The translations under genes were made by a program, and so were the position numbers. Below, one piece after another: positions 57,085 to 64,000 of a stretch of 64,000 bases of DNA. Under the pieces are notes generated by a model. The model saw nothing but the letters and a program-made list of their open reading frames with translations, was not told where the DNA came from and made no database searches. Each line of letters begins with the position of its first letter. Within the stretch, counting starts at the first letter, position 1. Location: NCBI RefSeq assembly GCF_003386795.1, contig NZ_QTUC01000001.1, positions 62,001 to 126,000 on the forward strand, given 5' to 3'. This DNA is from Thermasporomyces composti (GTDB taxonomy: Bacteria > Actinomycetota > Actinomycetes > Propionibacteriales > Actinopolymorphaceae).

Positions 57085-60000
57085 GCGCGGCCTCCATGAT
57101 CGCCTCGTTCACGTCGCGCCCTTCCGCCAAGGCCCGAGCTCGCGCCTCCAAGACCCGCTTGTAGTCCAGCGGCATCACCTTCGTGAACCGCTCCGACGCC
57201 GTCGGCCAGGTCGCCAGCAGTGCCGCGGCGACCGGCGAGCCGGTCTCCTCGGCGTGCGTGGCGAGGAGGTTGCGGAGGACCTCCTTGTCGTCTTCATCGA
57301 GCGGTTCGAGCATGACCATCTCGGTGTTGACCCGCTCCTCTCGCAGGTCGAGGACGTAGGCGATCCCACCGGACATGCCGGCGGCGAAGTTGCGCCCGGT
57401 GGGACCAAGGACGACCACCACGCCACCGGTCATGTACTCGCAGCCGTGGTCTCCCACGCCTTCGACCACGGCGGTGGCGCCGGAGTTGCGGACGCAGAAG
57501 CGCTCACCGACCTTGCCGCGGATGTACAGCTCGCCGCTCGTGGCGCCGTAGGCGATGACGTTGCCGGCGATGATGTTCTCCTCCGCGGCGAAGGTCGCCG
57601 CCTGGTCAGGCCGGACGATGATGCGCCCGCCCGACAAACCCTTGGCGAGGTAGTCGTTGGCGTCGCCCTCCAAGCGCAAGGTGATGCCGCGCGGTACGAA
57701 CGCGCCGAACGACTGGCCCGCCGAGCCCACGAAGGTCAGGTCGATGGTGTTGTCCGGCAGCCCCGCGCCGCCATAGCGCTTGGTCACCTCGTGACCGAGC
57801 ATCGTGCCGACGGTTCGGTTGACGTTCCGGATCGGCAAGGTGGCTCGTACTGGACCCTCCCCGTTGAGAGCGTCCTGAGCCAGCTCGATGAGCTGGTTGT
57901 CGAGCGCCTTCTCCAGGCCGTGGTCCTGGCTGGTGACGCAGCGCAGCGGCGTTCCCTCGGGCAGCTTGGGCATCTGCAGGATCGGACTGAGGTCGAGGCC
58001 GGACGCCTTCCAGTGGTCGACAGCCCGTCGCACATCCAGCATCTCGGCGTGCCCGATCGCCTCATCGAGGGAGCGGAAGCCCAGTTGCGCGAGGTACTCA
58101 CGCACCTCCTGGGCGATGAACTCGAAGAACGTGATGACGAACTCCGGCTTGCCGCGGAACCTCTTGCGGAGCTCCGGGTTCTGCGTCGCCACACCCACCG
58201 GGCAGGTGTCAAGGTGGCAGACCCGCATCATCACGCATCCGGAGACCACCAACGGCGCGGTCGCGAAGCCGTACTCTTCCGCACCCAACAGCGCGGCGAT
58301 GACCACGTCCCGGCCGGTCTTGAGCTGGCCGTCGACCTGCACGACGATCCGGTCCCGTAGGCCGTTGAGCAGCAGGGTCTGCTGTGTCTCCGCCAGGCCC
58401 AGCTCCCACGGCGCGCCCGCGTGCTTGATCGAGGTGAGCGGAGCCGCGCCCGTACCGCCGTCGTGACCGGAGATCAGGACCACGTCGGCGTGCGCCTTGG
58501 ACACCCCTGCGGCAACGGTGCCGACGCCCACCTCGGCGACGAGCTTGACGTGCACCCGAGCGGCCGGGTTGGCGTTCTTCAGGTCGTGGATCAGCTGGGC
58601 CAGGTCCTCGATGGAGTAGATGTCGTGGTGCGGCGGTGGGGAGATCAGTCCCACGCCCGGTGTGGAGTGACGGGTCTTGGCGATCCAGGGATAGACCTTG
58701 TGCCCGGGCAGCTGGCCACCCTCACCCGGCTTGGCGCCCTGCGCCATCTTGATCTGCAGATCGGTGGCGTGGGTGAGGTACTCGGCCGTCACTCCGAAGC
58801 GTCCACTGGCGACCTGCTTGATCGCGCTGCGGCGCTCCGGGTCGTACAGCCGCTCGGGGTCTTCCCCGCCCTCGCCGGTGTTCGACCGCGCGCCCAGCCG
58901 ATTCATCGCGATCGCCAGCGTCTCGTGCGCCTCGGCGGAGATGGAGCCGTACGACATCGCGCCTGTCGAGAACCGCTTGACGATGCTCTCGACGGGCTCG
59001 ACCTCCTCGATCGGGACAGGTGGGCGCACGCCATAGCGGAACGAGAACAGACCCCGAAGCGTCATCAGGCGCTTCGCCTGCTCGTCGACTCGGGCCGTGT
59101 ACTTGCGGAAGATGTCGTAGCGCTGGGTACGCGTGGAGTGCTGGAGACGGAACACCGTCTCCGGGTCGAACAGGTGCTCCTCGCCTTCCCGACGCCACTG
59201 GTACTCGCCACCGACGGACAACCGGCGATGGGCCGGGGCGATGCCGTCACGTGGGTAGGCGGTCACGTGGCGACGCCGCACCTCTTCGGCGATGCCATCG
59301 AGGCCGATCCCACCCAGCCGGGACACCGTCCCGGTGAAGTAGCGGTCGACCACCTCCTGGGACAGCCCGATCGCCTCGAAGATCTGCGCCCCGGTGTAGG
59401 AGGCGACCGTCGAGACGCCCATCTTGCTCATCACCTTGAGGACCCCCTTGCCGAGCGCCTTGACCAGGTTGCGCACCGCCTTCTCGGGGGTCACGCCCTT
59501 GACGAAGACGCCCTCCCGGGCCAGGTCCTCCACGGTCTCCATCGCCAAGTAGGGGTTGACGGCAGCGGCGCCGTAGCCGATCAAGGTGGCGACGTGGTGT
59601 ACTTCGCGGACGTCGCCGGCCTCGACGATGAGACCCACCTTCGACCGGCTCTTCTCGCGGATGAGGTGGTGGTGCACGGCGCCGGTCAACAGCAGCGACG
59701 GGATGGGCGCCAGCTCGGCGTTGGAGTGTCGGTCGGACAGCACGATGATGCGCGCGCCGTTGGCGATCGCCTCCGAGACCTCCGCGCAGATCTCTTCCAG
59801 CCGACGCTCCAACTCCCGGCCGCCGCCGTCGACGCGGTACAGGCCGCGTACGACGTGGGTGGCGTACCCGGGGTAGTCACCGTCACGGTTGATGTGGACG
59901 ATCTTGGCCAGCTCGTCCTTGTCGAGGACGGGGAAGGGCAGCACGATCTGTCGGCAGGACGCGGGCCCCGGCTCGAGCAGGTTCCCCTCCGGTCCGATCG

Positions 60001-61624
60001 TCCCAGCCAGGGACGTGACCAGCTCCTCGCGGATCGCGTCCAGCGGTGGGTTGGTCACCTGCGCGAAGAGCTGAGTGAAGTAGTCGAACAGCAGCCTGGG
60101 TCGCTCCGACAGCGGGGCGACCGGGGTGTCGGTCCCCATCGAGCCGATGGGCTCCGCGCCGGTCATCGCCATCGGCGCGAGGATGAGGCGCAGCTCCTCC
60201 TCGGTGTATCCGAACGTCTGCTGCCGGCGAACCACCGACGCGTGGGTGTGGACGACGTGCTCTCGGGGGGCGAGATTCTCCAGCCTGATGAGCCCGGCGT
60301 GCAGCCACTCCTGATATGGGTGCTCGTCGGCCAGTCGCTGCTTGATCTCCTCGTCCTCGATGATGCGGTGCTCGGCCACGTCGACCAGGAACATCCGGCC
60401 GGGCTCGAGGCGCCCCTTGCGGACCACGGACTTGGGGTCGATGTCGAGAACGCCCACCTCGGAGGCGAGGACGACCAGCCCGTCGTCGGTCACCCAGTAG
60501 CGGCTCGGACGGAGGCCGTTGCGGTCGAGCACGGCTCCCACCTGGGTGCCATCGGTGAAGACCACGCACGCCGGGCCGTCCCACGGCTCCATCAAGCAGG
60601 CGTGGAACTCATAGAACGCCCGGCGCTTGGGATCCATCTCCGTGTGGTTCTCCCACGCCTCGGGAATCATCATGAGCACCGCGTGCGGCAGGGACCGTCC
60701 GCCCAGGTGGAGCAGCTCGAGGACCTCGTCGAACCGCGCTGAGTCGCTCGCCCCCGGCGTGCAGATGGGGAACAACCGCGCCACGTCGGAGGCGTCCGCA
60801 CCGGGCCGAGCGAGCAGCTCGCTGGCGAGCAAGGCCTCCCGTGCCCGCATCCAGTTCTCGTTGCCCATGACGGTATTGATCTCGCCGTTGTGGGCCACGA
60901 ACCGGTACGGATGCGCGAGCGGCCAGGACGGAAACGTGTTGGTGGAGAACCGCGAGTGCACGACCGCGATCGCGGTCTGGATACGTCGATCGGACAGGTC
61001 AGGGAAGAAGGGCTCCAGCTGCTCGGCGGTGAGCATGCCCTTGTAGACCAGCGTCCGAGACGACAACGAGGGGAAGTACGCGGGTGTGTCGTGCTCGACT
61101 CTCTTGCGCAGCGCGAACGCTCGACGCTCGAGCACCATCTGCGGCAGCGGCCTGCCGTCGGCGCTGCCCACGAAGAGCTGGCGGAAGCGTGGCATCGCCG
61201 CACGTGAGGTCGCGCCGAGCAGATCAGGCACGACCGGAACGTCACGCCAGCCCAAGACGGCGAGCCCTTCCTCGGCCGCGATCTCCTCGATGCGACGGAC
61301 GATGGCGGCCTCCACCTCGCCCTGGAGGTCCTCCCGAGGGAGGAAGACCATGCCGGCCGCGTACTCCCCACGCGGTGGCAGCGGGAAGTCGCACACCGCT
61401 CGGAAGAACGCGTCAGGCACTTGGAGCAGGATGCCCGCGCCGTCGCCGGAGTCGGGTTCGCTTCCCGAGGCGCCGCGATGGTTGAGATTGCGTAGCGCCG
61501 TCAGAGCCTGCTTGACGATCTCGTGACTCGGCTCACCGCTCAGGGTCGCGACGAAGGCAACACCGCAGGAATCGTGCTCGAAGCGAGGGTCGTAGAGGCC
61601 TGGCCGCTGGGATGCTCGTCCCAT
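57077..61624 (-). CDS. gltB: Glutamate synthase large subunit
   Basis: A 1515-residue enzyme making two glutamates from glutamine and 2-oxoglutarate. The N-terminal glutaminase domain begins after a short propeptide with Cys20 in HDSCGVAF, the catalytic nucleophile once the propeptide is cut. The central and FMN-binding synthase domains follow ([38 protein letters not shown]). The 3Fe-4S cysteines are in [15 protein letters not shown]. The C-terminal beta-helix is GGRIIVRPD to [21 protein letters not shown]. Full length, no breaks. The leader (61,625-61,862) shows no riboswitch I recognise. TTAACC and TACGCT on the minus strand near 61,700 are a weak promoter guess. Confidence 0.97.
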   Translation of the reverse strand: MGRASQRPGLYDPRFEHDSCGVAFVATLSGEPSHEIVKQALTALRNLNHRGASGSEPDSGDGAGILLQVPDAFFRAVCDFPLPPRGEYAAGMVFLPREDLQGEVEAAIVRRIEEIAAEEGLAVLGWRDVPVVPDLLGATSRAAMPRFRQLFVGSADGRPLPQMVLERRAFALRKRVEHDTPAYFPSLSSRTLVYKGMLTAEQLEPFFPDLSDRRIQTAIAVVHSRFSTNTFPSWPLAHPYRFVAHNGEINTVMGNENWMRAREALLASELLARPGADASDVARLFPICTPGASDSARFDEVLELLHLGGRSLPHAVLMMIPEAWENHTEMDPKRRAFYEFHACLMEPWDGPACVVFTDGTQVGAVLDRNGLRPSRYWVTDDGLVVLASEVGVLDIDPKSVVRKGRLEPGRMFLVDVAEHRIIEDEEIKQRLADEHPYQEWLHAGLIRLENLAPREHVVHTHASVVRRQQTFGYTEEELRLILAPMAMTGAEPIGSMGTDTPVAPLSERPRLLFDYFTQLFAQVTNPPLDAIREELVTSLAGTIGPEGNLLEPGPASCRQIVLPFPVLDKDELAKIVHINRDGDYPGYATHVVRGLYRVDGGGRELERRLEEICAEVSEAIANGARIIVLSDRHSNAELAPIPSLLLTGAVHHHLIREKSRSKVGLIVEAGDVREVHHVATLIGYGAAAVNPYLAMETVEDLAREGVFVKGVTPEKAVRNLVKALGKGVLKVMSKMGVSTVASYTGAQIFEAIGLSQEVVDRYFTGTVSRLGGIGLDGIAEEVRRRHVTAYPRDGIAPAHRRLSVGGEYQWRREGEEHLFDPETVFRLQHSTRTQRYDIFRKYTARVDEQAKRLMTLRGLFSFRYGVRPPVPIEEVEPVESIVKRFSTGAMSYGSISAEAHETLAIAMNRLGARSNTGEGGEDPERLYDPERRSAIKQVASGRFGVTAEYLTHATDLQIKMAQGAKPGEGGQLPGHKVYPWIAKTRHSTPGVGLISPPPHHDIYSIEDLAQLIHDLKNANPAARVHVKLVAEVGVGTVAAGVSKAHADVVLISGHDGGTGAAPLTSIKHAGAPWELGLAETQQTLLLNGLRDRIVVQVDGQLKTGRDVVIAALLGAEEYGFATAPLVVSGCVMMRVCHLDTCPVGVATQNPELRKRFRGKPEFVITFFEFIAQEVREYLAQLGFRSLDEAIGHAEMLDVRRAVDHWKASGLDLSPILQMPKLPEGTPLRCVTSQDHGLEKALDNQLIELAQDALNGEGPVRATLPIRNVNRTVGTMLGHEVTKRYGGAGLPDNTIDLTFVGSAGQSFGAFVPRGITLRLEGDANDYLAKGLSGGRIIVRPDQAATFAAEENIIAGNVIAYGATSGELYIRGKVGERFCVRNSGATAVVEGVGDHGCEYMTGGVVVVLGPTGRNFAAGMSGGIAYVLDLREERVNTEMVMLEPLDEDDKEVLRNLLATHAEETGSPVAAALLATWPTASERFTKVMPLDYKRVLEARARALAEGRDVNEAIMEAAHG

Positions 61625-61862
61625 AGAACTCCCGTCGTCGCAACTCGTGTGTGTCTGGATCGCACGAGGGACGACGCTGGCCCCGGCCCCAGTAGCGTAA
61701 CGGATAGGTTAAGCCCGGCGTTGGGCCTGCCGACCAGGATCGCACGACCAACGGCGGATGTCATCTCCACGTCCGACGCGTGGCGGTCAGGTTTCGGGCG
61801 TCCGCCCCCAACGGGGACGTTCACGGCGGATCGCCGGCCGACGGACTGACGTGGTGGCCTCG

Positions 61863-62942
61863 CTAGTCCTCCGGTGCCCGAGTGGCCTGCCTCGCGTTCG
61901 TGGGGTCCTGGCGACGTTCGTGCGTCCCCGACTCCGCTGACGACCCGGTAGGCACCTCGTCGTCGCCGCTACCGCCGGCCCGCTCGGTCGGGTCGCGATG
62001 GCGCCCCTCGCTCGCGGACGCCGTTGCCAGCCCGGTCTGCTCGGTCTGTTCAGGTTGACCAGCTTGGTCAGGCCGCTGGTCGGTTCGCTCAGCCCGCTCG
62101 GTCCGCTCCGTCTCCTCGGTCGGCTCGGTGACCACCTCGCGACCCGGACGAAGGCGAGCCGACACGACGATGTAGACGACAGCGGCGAGGAAGACGACGA
62201 TCGACGTCCAGACGTTCAGACGCAACCCAGCGATGTGGTTGACGGGGTCGATGCGGAGGTACTCGATCCAGCCTCGGCCCGCCGTGTACCCCGCGACGTA
62301 CAAGGCGAACGCCCGTCCGTGACCGAGCCGGAACCGTCGATCGGCCCAGATGACCAAGCCAGCGACCCCGACGTTCCACAGGAACTCGTACAGGAAAGTG
62401 GGGTGGAAGGCCTCGTACTGCTCGTACCCGTCCGGACGGTGCTCGGGATCGATCCGCAGACCCCAGGGCAGGGACGTGGGCGCCCCGAACAACTCCTGGT
62501 TGAACCAGTTCCCCCACCGACCGATGGCCTGGGCGAGCACGACGCCGGGCGCGGCCGCGTCCGCCATCGCCGGCAGCGGGATCCCCCGGCGCCGGCACGC
62601 GATCCAGGCGCCGACCGCGCCGAGCGCGACACCGCCCCAGATGCCCAGGCCTCCCTCCCAGACCGCGAAGACCCGCCAGGGGTCCCGACCCGGGCCGAAG
62701 TAGAGCTGGTAGTCGGTGATGACGTGGTAGAGGCGGGCGCCCACGAGGCCGAACGGCACCGCCCAGACGGCGATGTCGGCGACGGTCCCGGGGTTGCCTC
62801 CACGCGCGACCCAGCGACGGTTGCTGAGCCACACGGCGACGACGACCCCGGCGATGATGCACAGGGCGTACGCGCGGATCGGCACCGGCCCGAGATGCCA
62901 GACACCCTCCGACGGACTGGGGATCAACGCGTGAATCAACAT
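61863..62942 (-). CDS. lgt: Prolipoprotein diacylglyceryl transferase
   Basis: A 359-residue membrane enzyme that adds diacylglycerol to the lipobox Cys of lipoproteins such as LivK here. It has seven membrane segments. The conserved motifs are LVGARLYHVITD, AIGRWGNWFNQELFG, GAPTSLPWGLRI, HPTFLYEFLWN and RGWIEYLRIDP. Residues ~270-359 are a long hydrophilic tail (many Thr, Glu, Gln, Arg; TEETERTERAERTDQ), probably disordered and in the cytoplasm. Tails of this kind are common in actinobacterial Lgt. The ATG at 62942 gives a normal N-terminus. It lies 104 bases after the DsbA-like gene. Confidence 0.95.
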   Translation of the reverse strand: MLIHALIPSPSEGVWHLGPVPIRAYALCIIAGVVVAVWLSNRRWVARGGNPGTVADIAVWAVPFGLVGARLYHVITDYQLYFGPGRDPWRVFAVWEGGLGIWGGVALGAVGAWIACRRRGIPLPAMADAAAPGVVLAQAIGRWGNWFNQELFGAPTSLPWGLRIDPEHRPDGYEQYEAFHPTFLYEFLWNVGVAGLVIWADRRFRLGHGRAFALYVAGYTAGRGWIEYLRIDPVNHIAGLRLNVWTSIVVFLAAVVYIVVSARLRPGREVVTEPTEETERTERAERTDQRPDQAGQPEQTEQTGLATASASEGRHRDPTERAGGSGDDEVPTGSSAESGTHERRQDPTNARQATRAPED

Positions 62943-63046
62943 GCGCGGAGTGCTCCTCGGAAGCGGAGTGCTCCTGAACAGGAGTCCCGGACGGGGCCTG
63001 GCCGGGAGAGGCGACCTACCCGAGGGGGCGACTTACCGGAGGGACC

Positions 63047-63820
63047 CTACTCGCGTCCCGACCGCTTGGCGAGCGCGTCGTCGATGACCAGCCGAAGACC
63101 CGGGGCGGTCATGTCCTGCGGCTGCAGTGGCTCCCCACCGTTGACGAAGACGGTCGGCGTCCCCGTCACACCTCGGTCAGTGGCGGTCTGGTCGATCGAG
63201 CGGACCCACTCCTCGAACTTGCCCCGACGCACACACGAGCGGAAGGACCCGTCGGACAGTCCGACAGAGCTACCCAGCTCCGTCAGCAGGTCCACCGTCC
63301 AGTCCTGACGGAAGTTGGTGTAGAGCGCGTCGTGCAGCTCCGGTCCCTTCCCGGCGTCGGCAGCGCAGGCGAACGCGTTGGCCGCGAGCTCCGTCGGCCG
63401 CCCGAACGACGACAGCGTCACCGGGTAGTAGACGACCCGCACCTTGCCACTGTCGACCTGCTCCTTGAGGTAGTCCGAGACGGCGGCCTCGAAGTCGCGG
63501 CAGTGGGGGCAGAGGAAGTCCTCGAAGACTTCCACGGTGACCGGGGCGTTCTCCTTGCCGATTGCGATCCCGTTGCCCATACCGACGGGCTTCGCGCGTT
63601 CCTGGACGTTGCGGGTGTACCCGTGCGCCACACCCGCCGGGACGTCGGAGCCAGAGTCGACCTTGGACCGCTGCCACTGAACGACGCCGGCGATCGCGAC
63701 CACGACCACGACGACCACCAGAGCGATGAGCAGGCGCAGCCTGTTCTCGCGGCGCCGCGCCTCGGCGGCCTGCCGTGCGCGCTCGGCGCGCAAGGCCTCA
63801 CGGGCGGACTTCTTGCTCAT
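63047..63820 (-). CDS. Membrane-anchored DsbA-like thioredoxin-fold protein
   Basis: A 257-residue disulfide oxidoreductase. A very basic cytoplasmic N-terminus (residues 1-29) precedes one membrane segment (LLIALVVVVVVVAIAGVV, 30-47). The DsbA domain outside the cell has the active site CPHC at 104-107 (FEDFLCPHCRDF) and the cis-Pro loop GTPTVFVNG near the C-terminus. The active-site pair fits oxidation or isomerisation of disulfides in exported proteins. The ATG overlaps the TGA of the DoxX-like gene by four bases. This gene in front of lgt and gltB is a conserved actinobacterial order. Confidence 0.9.
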   Translation of the reverse strand: MSKKSAREALRAERARQAAEARRRENRLRLLIALVVVVVVVAIAGVVQWQRSKVDSGSDVPAGVAHGYTRNVQERAKPVGMGNGIAIGKENAPVTVEVFEDFLCPHCRDFEAAVSDYLKEQVDSGKVRVVYYPVTLSSFGRPTELAANAFACAADAGKGPELHDALYTNFRQDWTVDLLTELGSSVGLSDGSFRSCVRRGKFEEWVRSIDQTATDRGVTGTPTVFVNGGEPLQPQDMTAPGLRLVIDDALAKRSGRE

Positions 63821-64000
63821 TCCTCTCCCCGATCAAGGTCCTCGCCGCTGGAGGAGGGCCGTGACATCGCCGAGCTGAGCGCGAACCGGCCGGGGCCGAC
63901 CACGGCCAGCCACCCGGCGGCCACCATCAGGCCGATGTCGCGAAGAATCTCCTCCAGGTATCGCGTTTCGCCCGGCTCGACCGGACCTCCACCACCGAAG
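63817..64000 (-). CDS. DoxX/MauE-like membrane protein, C-terminal end only
   Basis: The last 61 residues of a gene that starts beyond the right edge. They contain RYLEEILRDIGLMVAAGWLA, then VVGPGRFALSS, the GPGRFSLD-type ending of DoxX-family membrane proteins, and a polar tail. DoxX/MauE relatives work with thiol-disulfide enzymes, which fits translational coupling to the DsbA-like gene (ATGA overlap). The remainder is not visible, so the family assignment is tentative. Confidence 0.65.
   Translation of the reverse strand, partial: FGGGGPVEPGETRYLEEILRDIGLMVAAGWLAVVGPGRFALSSAMSRPSSSGEDLDRGEE

Noticed and set aside
58421-60742. 773-residue plus-strand open frame opposite gltB
   Set aside because: It is antisense to a complete, motif-rich GltB. 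Such long antisense frames arise from GC-rich codon bias, and the translation is a low-complexity mix of Arg, Gly, Val and Asp.

Overview
The window is chromosomal DNA of a high-GC actinobacterium. The gene order matches conserved actinobacterial blocks: gcvP, MerR, bifunctional nuclease, ftsR, garA, gcvH, DUF881/sbp/DUF881, then a sugar-nucleotide pyrophosphorylase and a CDP-alcohol phosphatidyltransferase, as in the mycobacterial Rv1822-Rv1832 region. The uvrB, coaE, rpsA, polA, liv operon, pdtaR, pyk, gltBD, lgt stretch is also typical. GTG starts are common and genes are densely packed with ATGA/GTGA overlaps. I see no CRISPR array, transposase, integrase or phage module. The sequence suggests a filamentous or Nocardioides/Kribbella-like actinomycete, but the genus cannot be fixed from it.

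Layout. 1-2.3 kb: an SbcC/YhaN-like ATPase (cut by the left edge) and its SbcD-like nuclease. 2.3-3.9 kb: a HAD-like phosphatase, then a c-di-AMP (ydaO) riboswitch driving a resuscitation-promoting-factor/LysM protein. 4-6.9 kb: the TldD/TldE pair. 6.8-8.8 kb: a small accessory patch with a frame-disrupted MarR gene, an NTF2-like protein, a perfect 19-bp palindromic operator and a DapA-like aldolase, rich in short tandem duplications. 9-11.9 kb: an S9 peptidase and a 3-hydroxyisobutyrate-dehydrogenase-like reductase. 11.9-24 kb: the glycine-cleavage/MerR/GarA/DUF881 block, with a glycine riboswitch before gcvP, ending in a pyrophosphorylase fused to a degenerate phosphohexomutase. 24-27.3 kb: HelD, a small membrane protein, and an uncharacterised 116-residue protein behind a perfect LexA box. 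27.3-33.8 kb: inositol-phosphatase-like enzyme, uvrB, coaE, an orphan, a small membrane protein and rpsA.

34-47 kb: an APH-like kinase coupled to an M18 aminopeptidase, a methyltransferase, polA, a thioesterase, ileS with a T-box leader, a DUF554 membrane protein, and a large GNAT-membrane-extracytoplasmic fusion. 47-52.8 kb: a complete livKHMGF branched-chain amino-acid ABC transporter. 52.9-64 kb: the ANTAR regulator pdtaR, an unusual short-variable-loop tRNA with anticodon CAA, pyk, gltD/gltB, lgt, a membrane-anchored DsbA-like protein and the end of a DoxX-like gene.

How the parts work together. Much of the window handles amino-acid nitrogen and one-carbon flow: glycine cleavage (gcvP, gcvH), glutamate synthase (gltBD), GarA (which in related bacteria switches 2-oxoglutarate and glutamate enzymes), leucine/isoleucine/valine import and isoleucine charging. 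RNA elements sense c-di-AMP, glycine and uncharged tRNA-Ile. A second theme is genome maintenance (SbcCD-like, uvrB, polA, HelD, the LexA-box gene). The best candidates for something undescribed are the LexA-box gene at 26,963, the GNAT-membrane fusion at 45,194-47,065, the pseudo-phosphohexomutase in 20,773-23,271, and the class I tRNA with a CAA anticodon at 53,674.
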